Assembly (NCBI GenBank): GCA_030426145.1
Contig: JAUHZF010000043.1
Location: 1-37,242 of the forward strand
Direction of reading: 5' to 3'
Length of the DNA: 37,242 nucleotides
Source of the DNA: Polyangia bacterium
GTDB taxonomy: Bacteria > Myxococcota_A > Polyangia > Polyangiales > Polyangiaceae
This document shows, piece after piece, positions 1-7,837 of this stretch. Under the pieces are notes generated by a model, which was not told the origin of the DNA, did no database searches, and saw nothing but the letters and a program-made list of their open reading frames with translations. The translations under genes and the position numbers were made by a program. Each line of letters starts with the position of its first letter. Position 1 is the first letter of the stretch.

Positions 1-2037
1 GTCGCAGGTCTCCTCGGCGCCCGGCCAGGTGCGCGGTTCGCTGTCGTCGCAGTCCTCGTCGGACAGCACGCCGTCGCCGTCTTCGTCGCGAAGCTCGACC
101 GCCGCGCTGTCGCTGTCGCCGCTGTCGCAGTCGCTCGAATCGTAGCCGTCGGAGGAGTCGCCGCCGCAGTCGTCGTCCTCCCACTCGTAGCCGTCGGAGG
201 CGTCGCCGCCGCAGTCGTCGTCGCTGGAGTCGTAGCCGTCGGAGGCGTCGCCGCTGCAGTCGTCGTCTTCCCACTCGTAGCCGTCGGAGGCGTCGCCGCC
301 GCAGTCGTCTTCGTGGTCCGACGCCCACTCCGAGTCGTCGTAGCTGTCGCCGCCGCAGTCGTCGCCTTCGTAGTCGCTCTCGCTCTCGTAGGTGTCGTCG
401 TCGTAGGTGTCGCCGCCGCAGTCGTCGCCGTCGTAGCCGTCGTAGCGGTCGACGTCGTCGTAGACCCCGTCGCCTTCGGTGTCGTAGACGGCGTCGTAGC
501 TGGACGTCGTGTCGCCGCCGCAGTCGTCTGCGCCTTCGGTGTAGTAGGCATCGGGCGCGTCTTCGGTGTCGTCGACGTCGGTGTAGAAGACCGGCACCCC
601 CACGTCGCCGCGGCTTCCGCAGGAGTCGGTGCGCTCGTAGACCGGCACGCGTCGGGTACCCCCAGTTCCTTCGGTGGTGCCGGGCCCGCCAGCGCCGGCG
701 CCGCTCGACACGCTGCTCCCGCCGCCGCTCGTGCTGCTCGACGAGCTGCCCCCGCCGGGGCAGCCATCGTGGTCGACGGCAGCGGCTTCGCGCACGGGAG
801 ATACCGTCGAGGGCGCCACGAAGCTCAACACGGGTGAAGCCCCGACCTCACCCGCGCCGAGCCGCATGGCCACGCGCGACAGCACCATGGCTTGCGGGAG
901 CTGGCCGGAGAAGGCGAGGGCGAGGTCGCCGAGCGGGGAGTCCTGGTCGAGTCCACATCGCATCGCCGAGGCAGGGGCGTTTCCGCCGGTCTCGAGGCAG
1001 TCGTCGGCGCCGCCACCCACCACGCCGATGGCGGCCGCGGGGCAGGCCGTTCCGATCGGGCCCTGCATGGCGCCGCTCGCGAGGGCGAAGCAGTCGTTGG
1101 CCGAAGTGCCGACCGGCTCGTAGGCGGTACCGCGTATGAAGTAGCCCCCGAGCAGCGACGCCAAGCTCGTGCTGGGCGTCAGGTCCAGCGGCTCGTCGAG
1201 GCGAGGGTGGCTGGAGCACTCGAGCAGCCACCGATCCGGCGCGTCGAGCGCGGCCGCACGGCGGGTCACGTAGTTGGAGGTGGCAGCAGCGACGTCGAAG
1301 ACGATCTCCTGGGGCGACACCCAGGCTGGGCTCCCGTCGAGCTGGGGCCGCGCGGTGGCGAGGGTGAAGAGCGCCACGTCCACGGGCTGGCTGGTGGCCT
1401 CGGTGAGCACGAACGGCAGGCTTGTGTCCGCGCTCGGGCGCACGATCCGAAGCGTCGGGGTCAGGGTGGCGGCGCCCGTGCCCGAGAAGCGAGCCGCCAC
1501 GAAGGGACCGCCCGACTGCTCCAGGGTCGCGTAGAGGGCCGCGGACGCCACCATGCCGTGCTGGCCGGCCCAGGTCGCGAGGGCCATCGCGTCGGGGAGC
1601 TCGATGACCTCGAGCGGGGTAACGGTAGGACCGTGGCTACGGCCTACGAGATGAACGCGGTCGGGATCCTCGGGCTCGCCGGGGCATACGGCGTCGACGC
1701 CGTCGGGAGGAAGGATGGCGGGCGCCGTGGCCTCCTCCAGCGCTTCCATCCAGGCGTTGCTACTCCAGTCGAGGGCGGCACCCGGCGCTGCAGGCACGAT
1801 CACGGCGAAGGGGCCGGTCCCCGCATCCACGCGGAGCTGCGACCAGACCACGGTCCGCTGCGCGCCGACCGCGATCGCGACCCGCTGCTCGAGGGGAACG
1901 TGGCTTCCGTCGGATAAGGATCCGAACGCCCCTACCGGGGGGCTGGTGCCGACCGCGGCCGCCAAGGCACACACCGCCACCCCGCCCCCGACGAGCCGCC
2001 GGGCCAGACCTCGCCCCACCGGGGCCGCATCGCTCAT
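1..2037 (-). CDS. DUF2330 secreted protein with Asp/Cys/Gly repeats and MopE-type motif (3' end off window)
   Basis: The frame is open from an ATG at 2037 to the window edge (679 codons, no stop), so the C-terminus is missing. Residues about 1-37 look like a signal peptide. Residues about 40-400 match the DUF2330 pattern of myxobacterial secreted proteins (VVWSQLRVD, GPFAVIVPAAPGA, WMEALEEATAP). A Ser/Gly linker follows near 420-450. Residues about 499-645 are Asp/Gly/Tyr-rich with seven DDC[GS]GD units. The last visible stretch (DEDGDGVLSDEDCDDSEP, then PGAEETCD) resembles the putative metal-binding motif of MopE-like proteins. It is probably exported and surface-exposed or secreted; function unknown. 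It diverges from the hydrolase at 2347 across a repeat-filled spacer. The family assignment is recognition from motifs, not a search. Confidence 0.82.
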   Translation of the reverse strand, partial: MSDAAPVGRGLARRLVGGGVAVCALAAAVGTSPPVGAFGSLSDGSHVPLEQRVAIAVGAQRTVVWSQLRVDAGTGPFAVIVPAAPGAALDWSSNAWMEALEEATAPAILPPDGVDAVCPGEPEDPDRVHLVGRSHGPTVTPLEVIELPDAMALATWAGQHGMVASAALYATLEQSGGPFVAARFSGTGAATLTPTLRIVRPSADTSLPFVLTEATSQPVDVALFTLATARPQLDGSPAWVSPQEIVFDVAAATSNYVTRRAAALDAPDRWLLECSSHPRLDEPLDLTPSTSLASLLGGYFIRGTAYEPVGTSANDCFALASGAMQGPIGTACPAAAIGVVGGGADDCLETGGNAPASAMRCGLDQDSPLGDLALAFSGQLPQAMVLSRVAMRLGAGEVGASPVLSFVAPSTVSPVREAAAVDHDGCPGGGSSSSSTSGGGSSVSSGAGAGGPGTTEGTGGTRRVPVYERTDSCGSRGDVGVPVFYTDVDDTEDAPDAYYTEGADDCGGDTTSSYDAVYDTEGDGVYDDVDRYDGYDGDDCGGDTYDDDTYESESDYEGDDCGGDSYDDSEWASDHEDDCGGDASDGYEWEDDDCSGDASDGYDSSDDDCGGDASDGYEWEDDDCGGDSSDGYDSSDCDSGDSDSAAVELRDEDGDGVLSDEDCDDSEPRTWPGAEETCD
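142..321 (-). repeat. In-frame 45-nt tandem repeat, four units
   Basis: Four consecutive 45-nt units start at 142, 187, 232 and 277. Each begins GTAGCCGTCGGAGG on the + strand. On the coding (-) strand each encodes a 15-residue unit alternating between DCGGDASDGYEWEDD and DC[GS]GDASDGYDSSDD forms. Less regular DDCGGD units continue to about 540. The period is a multiple of three, so unit gain or loss would keep the frame. Confidence 0.85.
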
Positions 2038-2110
2038 ACCGGGTCCATCAGCACCCACCGTGCCAGCGCCAAAGCGCCGATCCGACACGGACGTCGCGGA
2101 AGGTGTGAAC

Positions 2111-2188
2111 ACTCGTTCTCGTTCTCGTTCTCGTTCTCGTTCTCGTTCTCGTTCTCGTTCTCGTTCTCGTTCTCGTTCTCGTTCTCGT
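2111..2188. repeat. Hexamer microsatellite (TCTCGT)n, first half of composite repeat A
   Basis: Twelve perfect TCTCGT units lie at 2117-2188, preceded by one ACTCGT at 2111-2116. They sit between divergent genes (2037 - and 2347 +) and run directly into the heptamer array at 2199. Open frames through this stretch encode only simple dipeptide repeats, so it is treated as non-coding. Confidence 0.95.
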
Positions 2189-2198
2189 CCTCTTCCTC

Positions 2199-2296
2199 GA
2201 ACCTGGAACCTCGAACCTGGAACCTCGAACCTGGAACCTGGAACCTGGAACCTGGAACCTGGAACCTGGAACCTGGAAGCTGGAACCTCGAACCTC
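2199..2296. repeat. Heptamer array (GAACCTS)n, second half of composite repeat A
   Basis: Fourteen consecutive 7-bp units: GAACCTG or GAACCTC, with one GAAGCTG variant at 2276-2282. The array begins about 10 bp after the TCTCGT array and ends 50 bp before the hydrolase start. With the hexamers it fills most of the 309-bp divergent spacer, where no convincing promoter could be seen. Confidence 0.95.
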
Positions 2297-2346
2297 GATG
2301 AGCTGGATTTGGCAGCCAACCCCGTCCCTGCGCTACGATCTCCGAA

Positions 2347-3291
2347 ATGGTCGTCGACGGGACCAAGCTGTACGAGCGGGCGATGGCCGCCCGCCTTCGG
2401 GCCTCTGGGGCCACGTCGCGGCGGATCCCGTTCGCGCACGGGGAGGTCCACGCCCTCGACCTCGTCGGGCGGGGGAGCCTTCCACCGGTGGCGCTTCTGC
2501 ACGGATTCAGCGCGTCGGGGCCGGCGCAGTTCGTTCCCATGGCGACCCGGCTGAGGCACCACGTGCGCCGGCTTCTGCTGCCCGATCTACCGGGGCACGG
2601 GCTCAGCTCGGTGCCTGATGAGCTCTCGGCCGAGGTGTTGGAGGAGGGGCTCTTCGCCGCCCTCGATCGACTGGTGCACCCGGAGCAGCCGGTGGTGCTC
2701 TTCGCCAGCTCGCTCTCGGGTGGCCTCGCCGTGCGCTACGCCGCGCGCCACCCCGAGCGTGTGGCAGGCCTGATGCTGTGCTCTCCGGGCGGGGTGAGGC
2801 CAACCCCGAGTGAGCTCGAAGACCTATCCTCCGCGCTCTCGGTCGACAGCCACCGCAAGGCTCTTGCTTTCGTCGACCGGGCGATGGCGGTGCCGCGAAG
2901 CATGCGCCACGCCTACGCCTGGGGGGTCCAGCGCCAGTTCTCGCGGCCGCATTTGCAGCGGCTCATCGCCCGTGTCGACGAGCAGCCCTTCCTCGACGAG
3001 GCCGAGATCGCGTCCTTGAAGATGCCCGTCCATCTCATCTGGGGTGGCCGCGACGGTCTCTTACCTGCACGACATCTGAAGGTTTTTCGGGAACATCTAG
3101 GTGACCGAGCCACGGTGGAGACCCCCGCGGCCTTTTGCCACGCGCCCTTCCTCCACCACGCCGACGAGCTGGTCGTCCGCCTCGTCCGGTTCGCGCGCCG
3201 ATGCCCGACCACGGCTCGCCTGGCCCCCGGCCTGGCTCGGTCGACGGCGCCTGAAGCCACCGAACGGGATTCCGAGGCGACCGTCGCCTGA
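2347..3291 (+). CDS. Alpha/beta-hydrolase fold protein
   Basis: A 314-residue alpha/beta hydrolase with a complete apparent catalytic triad. LLHGFSASG (51-58) is the oxyanion-hole region. FASSLSGGLA places the nucleophile at Ser122. GGRDGLLP places Asp236, and CHAPFLHHADEL places His265 near the C-terminus. LPDLPGHGLSS (79-88) is also typical. No signal peptide is seen, so it is probably cytoplasmic. Substrate cannot be told; esterase, lipase-like or C-C hydrolase roles are all possible. The ATG at 2347 has no clear SD; an alternative in-frame ATG lies at residue 13. The VWA gene follows after 52 bp. The last ~30 residues look like a non-conserved tail. Confidence 0.88.
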   Translation: MVVDGTKLYERAMAARLRASGATSRRIPFAHGEVHALDLVGRGSLPPVALLHGFSASGPAQFVPMATRLRHHVRRLLLPDLPGHGLSSVPDELSAEVLEEGLFAALDRLVHPEQPVVLFASSLSGGLAVRYAARHPERVAGLMLCSPGGVRPTPSELEDLSSALSVDSHRKALAFVDRAMAVPRSMRHAYAWGVQRQFSRPHLQRLIARVDEQPFLDEAEIASLKMPVHLIWGGRDGLLPARHLKVFREHLGDRATVETPAAFCHAPFLHHADELVVRLVRFARRCPTTARLAPGLARSTAPEATERDSEATVA

Positions 3292-3343
3292 GCGGTCGAG
3301 GGTCGCGGACGCGACGACAAACCACTATACCGGAGGCCCTCTC

Positions 3344-5116
3344 ATGCTGATGCGTGTCACCTCACTTCGTCGCCTCGCGGCGACGCTTCTGGTTGCCCTC
3401 GCCACCTTGCTCTTCGTTGCGCCTAGCTTCGCCGAGCCTCGCGCGACCCTCCTCCGGATCGACCCGCGCGCGAGCCTCGTAGATGGCGCACCCGTGCTCA
3501 CCACGGTCATCGACCTGGTCCAGCACAAGTCGTTGAGCGACGTCACATCGCGCTGCGCGACGCTGTCGGGCAACGATCACCTTCGGTGCGTGGCCAACGG
3601 GCTGGAGAAGCCCCAAGCCCTCTACGACACCTTCAAGTTCCCCGAGGACGACGTCATCTTCACGGTGACGGTCGACGATCGCGACAACCCCACCAAGCTC
3701 CTCAGCGTCGATCGATGGAGCGAGTCGAAGAAGGAAGAAGGGGTCGGCACCGCCTACCTCATCGTGCTCGACGCGGGCTCGATCATGGGGAACCGGCTCA
3801 CGGACGCCCAGAACGTGGCGCTCGAGTTCATCAACCGGATGGGGCCGAACGACATCGTCAACGTGATCTTCTTCAACGATCGCTCCACGTTGAAGCCGAG
3901 CGGCTGGGTCGACAAGAAGGCCTCCGCGCAGGCGCACATCAAGTCGGTGCGCCCGAACCAATTCCCAGCCGGAGGCCGCGCGCGTCCGCTGTTCAACATG
4001 ATCAAGCAGGCCGCGACCGACGGCTTCCGCTCTCTCGGCAACGTAGGGAGCAAGGTCGAGGTGCCCATGCACCAGGCCATGGTGGTTCTCTCCAGCGGCC
4101 ACTCCGGTTCCGACGTCGGCTCGGCCTCGCAGGGCGCACTGGCCCTCAGCGACTACCTCACCAAGGGGCGTTTCCCCGAGGACAACCAGACGATGCCCAA
4201 GGCCCCGGTGCCGATCGTCAGCATCTGGTTTCCTGCGCGCGCCCAGGAAGAGTTCATCGAGAACGCCGAGCAGTTCATGATGAACCTCGCCAACCCCGGC
4301 ATCGGTGGCTTCTACAGCATCGTGCTCGAAGGGGAGGGTGGCCGCGCCAAGAACATCGTGAGCGCCGTGACGCGTCGCTTCGACCAGATGTTCATCGCCA
4401 AGTGGCGGGTGCCCTGCATCTCGCCGACGGTCGGGCAGACCTTCAAGCTCGTCTTCAAGAACGTCGATCCCCCCGTTGCGGGTGACAACTTCATCAATGT
4501 GCCCGTCGGCATCGACCCGAGCACCTGGCCGCTCGACATCGACGTCGAGCAGACCGAGGCCTGGGCGAAGAAGAACCGGATCTATCCGGGGGGCACGCTG
4601 AAGGTCTTTGGCAACTTCTGCTGGGGGGCCGACGAGGGTCGGGCCGAGGTCTACCTCATCCCGAAGAACCAGCCCGCGCCCGAGTCCCTCAAGGGGCGCA
4701 GCGTCGACGAGGCCAAGAAGCTCCAGCAGAACCTCATCGCCTCCAACCTCGTGGGCAAGGCCACGAACGCGAGTGACCAGTTCGTCGAGTTCGAGCTGCC
4801 CGACTCCACCAAGTTCCTCGACGGCAAAGAGAAGGACATGGAGGCGCGGGTCGTCGTGGTCGACAAGCGCACCTACCGCACCAGTGCCATCACCGCCGAC
4901 AAGATCCTCACGCTGCCGGCCCAGAAGGCTCCTCTCAACCTGCTTCTCATCGGTGGTCTCACCTTTGCGGGTGTGGTGCTCGTGCTGCTGGTGATCCAGA
5001 TCTTCCGTGGCGGCGGACGCAAGAACCGTCGTGGTGGTGGCGGCGGCAACCCGCCGCGGCCGGTCGTTGCGGGCGGACCGCGCCCACCCGGGCCGAGCGG
5101 CGGCTACGGTCGCTGA
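3344..5116 (+). CDS. Membrane-anchored VWA-domain protein
   Basis: 590 residues. The ATG at 3344 is chosen because CGGAGG (3331-3336) precedes it by 7 nt and it gives a clean signal peptide (LVALATLLFVAPSFA-EP, cleavage near 30); the frame is open further upstream but only inside the hydrolase gene. Residues about 136-330 look like a von Willebrand A fold (LIVLDAGSIMGNRLTDAQ, then DIVNVIFFNDRS). The MIDAS motif is degenerate: DAGSI replaces the usual DxSxS, so metal binding is doubtful. A single transmembrane helix at about 531-554 is followed by a Gly/Arg/Pro-rich tail of about 36 residues. Topology is inferred as a large periplasmic domain with a short basic cytoplasmic tail. The glutaredoxin-like gene follows after 6 bp, so the two are probably co-transcribed. 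Function unknown. Confidence 0.8.
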   Translation: MLMRVTSLRRLAATLLVALATLLFVAPSFAEPRATLLRIDPRASLVDGAPVLTTVIDLVQHKSLSDVTSRCATLSGNDHLRCVANGLEKPQALYDTFKFPEDDVIFTVTVDDRDNPTKLLSVDRWSESKKEEGVGTAYLIVLDAGSIMGNRLTDAQNVALEFINRMGPNDIVNVIFFNDRSTLKPSGWVDKKASAQAHIKSVRPNQFPAGGRARPLFNMIKQAATDGFRSLGNVGSKVEVPMHQAMVVLSSGHSGSDVGSASQGALALSDYLTKGRFPEDNQTMPKAPVPIVSIWFPARAQEEFIENAEQFMMNLANPGIGGFYSIVLEGEGGRAKNIVSAVTRRFDQMFIAKWRVPCISPTVGQTFKLVFKNVDPPVAGDNFINVPVGIDPSTWPLDIDVEQTEAWAKKNRIYPGGTLKVFGNFCWGADEGRAEVYLIPKNQPAPESLKGRSVDEAKKLQQNLIASNLVGKATNASDQFVEFELPDSTKFLDGKEKDMEARVVVVDKRTYRTSAITADKILTLPAQKAPLNLLLIGGLTFAGVVLVLLVIQIFRGGGRKNRRGGGGGNPPRPVVAGGPRPPGPSGGYGR

Positions 5117-5122
5117 GGCGTC

Positions 5123-5812
5123 ATGCAGCTCAACGACCTGCACTGCTTCACGGTCTCCGTCCTGCGCGGCGGCCGTGGTCTCATCGCACGCACGGACGGG
5201 GCACGCCCCACCGAGCCCATCGAGCTCTTCGAGTTCGAGACCTGTCCCTTCTGCCGGCGGGTGCGTGAGACGTTGAGCGAGCTCGACATCAACTACGTGT
5301 CGCGCACCAGCGCGCGTGGCTCGGCCAACCGCGACATCCTCATCGCGCGTGGCGGTAAGGCGCAGTTCCCGTACATGATCGACCCCAACACGGGGACGGA
5401 GATGTACGAGTCCGAAGACATCGTCGACTATCTCCACGCCACCTACGCCACGGGGCGCGCTCGGATCCGGCGGATCGTGGGGACCCCAGCCACGATGATC
5501 TTCGGCTCCCTCGCCAGCGCCGTGCGCATGAAGGGAGGGCGCGCACGACGGCCTCGGCCCGATCAGCCGGCCGAGCGGCTCGTACTCTACAACTTCGAGG
5601 CCTCGCCCTACTGTCGCAAGGCCCGTGAGGCGTTCAACGAGCTCGACCTCGACGTCGAAGTTCGCAACGTCGCCAAGCGCAGCCCCCGCCGCCCGGAGCT
5701 GAAGGCGCGCGGCGGACGCATGATGGTTCCGTACCTGATCGACCCCAACACGGGGACGGAGATGTACGAGTCCGACGACATCGTCGCGTACCTCTACGCG
5801 ACCTACGCCTGA
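5123..5812 (+). CDS. Tandem glutaredoxin/GST-N-like protein (two thioredoxin-fold domains)
   Basis: 229 residues forming two homologous thioredoxin-fold halves of the glutaredoxin/GST N-terminal type. Domain 1 (about 32-111) has a dithiol CPFC (Cys41, Cys44) and FPYMIDPNTGTEMYES. Domain 2 (about 151-229) has SPYC, keeping only the second cysteine (Cys164), and VPYLIDPNTGTEMYES. Both end with DIVxYLxATYA. The cis-Pro preceding the Tyr in each half fits glutathione binding. It starts 6 bp after the VWA gene and is probably in the same operon. A thiol-redox or glutathione-transfer role is likely; the partner is unknown. It converges on the lipoprotein at 5816 with a 3-bp gap and no visible terminator. 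Confidence 0.85.
   Translation: MQLNDLHCFTVSVLRGGRGLIARTDGARPTEPIELFEFETCPFCRRVRETLSELDINYVSRTSARGSANRDILIARGGKAQFPYMIDPNTGTEMYESEDIVDYLHATYATGRARIRRIVGTPATMIFGSLASAVRMKGGRARRPRPDQPAERLVLYNFEASPYCRKAREAFNELDLDVEVRNVAKRSPRRPELKARGGRMMVPYLIDPNTGTEMYESDDIVAYLYATYA
5376..5775 (+). repeat. 40-nt exact direct repeat inside the tandem glutaredoxin gene
   Basis: The 40 bases at 5376-5415 recur exactly at 5736-5775, offset 360 nt (120 codons). They encode the same IDPNTGTEMYES segment in both halves. The coordinates span both copies. Confidence 0.9.
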
Positions 5813-5815
5813 CGG

Positions 5816-6625
5816 CTACTGGCAGTTGCCCAGCGAGCCCTGGGAGCTGCAGGTCTGACCCTGAGGGCAGTCCGGGTTGGTGTAACAACCCTGGGCGCAG
5901 ACGCCCTGCTCGGTGCAGACGTTCTCCCGGCCGAGGTAGCCGAGGTTGCAGGCCGTGTGGTCGAAGGGCAGGCAGTCGACGCCAGGGGGCTTGAGTTGGT
6001 GCTGATCGGCCCACTCGGCGCAGACCGTGACGTCCCAGTTGTCGATGGCCTGGGTGAAGCCACAGCGGCTCGGAGGCGCCGTGTAGGCCGTGCAGTCGGA
6101 GGCCTCGTCACAGCTGGGCATGCAGACGGTGAGGCTGCTGTCGAAGGCGACGCACTCGGACTGCGGGAAGGGGCAGTCGCTCACCTTGGTGCACGCCATG
6201 GTGCAGTAGTTGAAGCGGCACATTCCGCTGATGCAGTCACCATCCTTGGCACAGGACTGAAGCAACGCGGTGGTGCCGGTGCCGCCGCCACCTTGGCCCA
6301 TGCCGCCGCCCGCACCCATGCCGCCCGCGCCACTGGTGGTGGTGGTCGAGGTCGGGTTTCCGCCGGTCGAGGAGCTCTGCTGAGCAGGCCCGGTGGTGGG
6401 TCGCGACATGCATGGCCCGCACTCGCCAAAGCTCTCGCCGTCCTCGTTGCAGGCTTTGGTGCCGGGGTCGCCGCCGGGGCAGCGGCAGAAGATGTTCTCG
6501 CCCGGTTCGCAGAGCCCATCGACGGTGCCGTCACCGTTCGAGCAAGCTTGGGGGGCCATCAGGCCGAGGAGGCCCATGGCCAGCATGAGGCCGCCGAAGC
6601 GCTTCGAGGAAGTCGGTCCACCCAT
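5816..6625 (-). CDS. Cys-rich secreted (lipo)protein with Gly-rich linker
   Basis: 269 residues from the ATG at 6625; longer in-frame starts would run into the neighbouring gene at 6685. The N-terminus MGGPTSSKRFGGLMLAMGLLGLMAPQAC is a signal peptide with a poor lipobox (PQAC), so lipidation is only possible. Residues about 25-65 are Cys-rich (CEPGENIFCRCPGG, GECGPC). A Ser/Thr stretch and a Gly/Met/Gln-rich linker (GAGGMGAGGGMGQGGGG) follow. The C-terminal part has many CxxxxDC spacings (CAKDGDCISGMC, CTKVSDCPFPQSEC, CYTNPDCPQGQTC), a pattern common in large secreted myxobacterial proteins and probably disulfide-bonded outside the cell. It resembles its neighbour at 6685 in linker composition. 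No function can be assigned. Confidence 0.78.
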   Translation of the reverse strand: MGGPTSSKRFGGLMLAMGLLGLMAPQACSNGDGTVDGLCEPGENIFCRCPGGDPGTKACNEDGESFGECGPCMSRPTTGPAQQSSSTGGNPTSTTTTSGAGGMGAGGGMGQGGGGTGTTALLQSCAKDGDCISGMCRFNYCTMACTKVSDCPFPQSECVAFDSSLTVCMPSCDEASDCTAYTAPPSRCGFTQAIDNWDVTVCAEWADQHQLKPPGVDCLPFDHTACNLGYLGRENVCTEQGVCAQGCYTNPDCPQGQTCSSQGSLGNCQ

Positions 6626-6684
6626 CACGAAGCAGCTTAGCGCGGATGAGGCCTTCGACTCAGGAGGATGTCGCCTCAGGTAGA

Positions 6685-7659
6685 TCAGGTTGAAATGGTG
6701 CAGCCGCAGGCAGACTTGGTCTCCGCGATGTTCACGCAGAGCACGTCCCACTTGGTGGTGCAGCAGTAGTCGTCGTCGGTGCAGACGGCATCGGTGCAGG
6801 CGTTGCAGGTCTGGGGCGTCTCCGCCGCCGGGTGCGCGACGCAGCCGTCGAAGCCGCTGCAGTTGGGGCCCGTCGTACCGCCGCCTTGGCCCATTCCGCC
6901 GCCAGCGCCGCCTTCACCCATGCCGCCGCCGGCACCGCCGCCACCTTCGCCGCCCTCGGGCAGGTTGCAGTCGGAGGTGCCGAGGTTGTCCTTGCAGAGG
7001 TCGAAGCCAGTTCGGCAGCTGGGGTCGCCGCTCGCCGTGCAGCTTGCGTGGCGGGCGACGCAGAGCTCACAGGCGGTGGTGCCGGCGGGCTCGGAGCAGT
7101 TGGCCTGGTCGACCTGGTGGGCGGTGAGGCAGTCCCCGAACTTGGTGCTGCACACGGCCATGGTGGTGTCGCCGGTCGGATCGGAGGCGCATGTCGCGAG
7201 GTCCTCGCGGCAGATCCCGCAGCCGACCTGGTCGGGCGTGGGCTCCGCGGTCTTGGTGCACTGCTGCTGCACGTCCCCGCGGGTGATGAGGAAGGCCTTG
7301 CAGACGCCGAACTGGGCATCGCAGACGGCTTCGTCGGCGTCCTCGACGGCCGCGCACTCGGCCCGACGCTCCTGGCACATGCTGCAGGCCTGGCTGTCGT
7401 TGGGGTTGCCGCACATGTCGGGGCCGAGGCCCTTCGTCTGCTGGCACGCCTGCCATTGGTCGCGACAGGCCACGAACTGCTGCTCGTCCTGAGATGTCGA
7501 GGTGCACTCGACCAAGATGGCCTGGCACTCGCCACAGCCCTCGGTCTCCGTCTCATGTCGCCCCTCCGAGCCTACGCCCGAGTCACAGGCCGCCGCACTC
7601 ACCCCCACGATGAGTGCCAGCGCCCAGAGGCCGCCCCGAATCCCAATACGCGAAAACAT
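6685..7659 (-). CDS. Lipoprotein with four six-cysteine repeats and a C-terminal CC domain
   Basis: 324 residues. The start at 7659 is supported by a strong SD (AAAGGAGG, 7 nt upstream). The signal peptide ends at VSAAAC (lipidated Cys25). Residues 42-231 contain four repeats of the form C-x2-C-x6-C-x(7-12)-C-x6-C-x(8-13)-C: Cys42/45/52/65/72/83, 92/95/102/113/120/134, 147/150/157/170/177/188 and 197/200/207/215/222/231. A Gly-rich linker (about 234-262) leads to a C-terminal module with CTDDDYCCTTKWDVLC, recurrent in secreted myxobacterial proteins. The many paired cysteines suggest a disulfide-stapled surface or periplasmic protein. It may share a transcript with the downstream Cys-rich protein, whose start lies 59 bp away. 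Function unknown. Confidence 0.82.
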   Translation of the reverse strand: MFSRIGIRGGLWALALIVGVSAAACDSGVGSEGRHETETEGCGECQAILVECTSTSQDEQQFVACRDQWQACQQTKGLGPDMCGNPNDSQACSMCQERRAECAAVEDADEAVCDAQFGVCKAFLITRGDVQQQCTKTAEPTPDQVGCGICREDLATCASDPTGDTTMAVCSTKFGDCLTAHQVDQANCSEPAGTTACELCVARHASCTASGDPSCRTGFDLCKDNLGTSDCNLPEGGEGGGGAGGGMGEGGAGGGMGQGGGTTGPNCSGFDGCVAHPAAETPQTCNACTDAVCTDDDYCCTTKWDVLCVNIAETKSACGCTIST

Positions 7660-7837
7660 CTTGTGCCTCCTTTAAGCAGAACTCGTGCCACAAGGTGGGA
7701 TGCTGTAAGTCAGCGACCTCATGAGGTGAGTGCGCCCATGTCCTACACTGTGGGTGTCTAGGGGTGGATCCATGCTGGTACAGATGGATCACCAGGGACC
7801 CACCAGGTCGCGCCCGCGTGACACCCGTTCAGCCATA
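7660..7837. other. Intergenic region, probable promoter of the Cys-repeat lipoprotein
   Basis: 178 bp between the end of the Sel1 gene and the start of the lipoprotein at 7659. It holds the strong SD for the latter and a perfect 12-bp palindrome, ACCTCATGAGGT, at 7716-7727 (57 bp upstream of the start codon), which could be an operator. No clear -35/-10 pair or intrinsic terminator was found. Confidence 0.4.

Noticed and set aside
2111-2296. A CRISPR array
   Set aside because: The units are 6 and 7 bp, contiguous and without spacers, and no cas gene is present.
2034-2540. A - strand open frame with GSRFQVP and EN repeats
   Set aside because: It is simply the heptamer and hexamer arrays read as protein, it overlaps the hydrolase gene, and it has no start context.
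3101-3343. A longer N-terminus for the VWA protein beginning inside the hydrolase gene
   Set aside because: The ATG at 3344 has an SD at the right spacing and gives a signal peptide; the extension overlaps the hydrolase coding region.
3362-5437. A 691-codon open frame on the - strand across the VWA and glutaredoxin genes
   Set aside because: It is antisense to two well-supported genes and its protein has no domain or signal. High GC with GC-rich third positions makes such long antisense frames common here.
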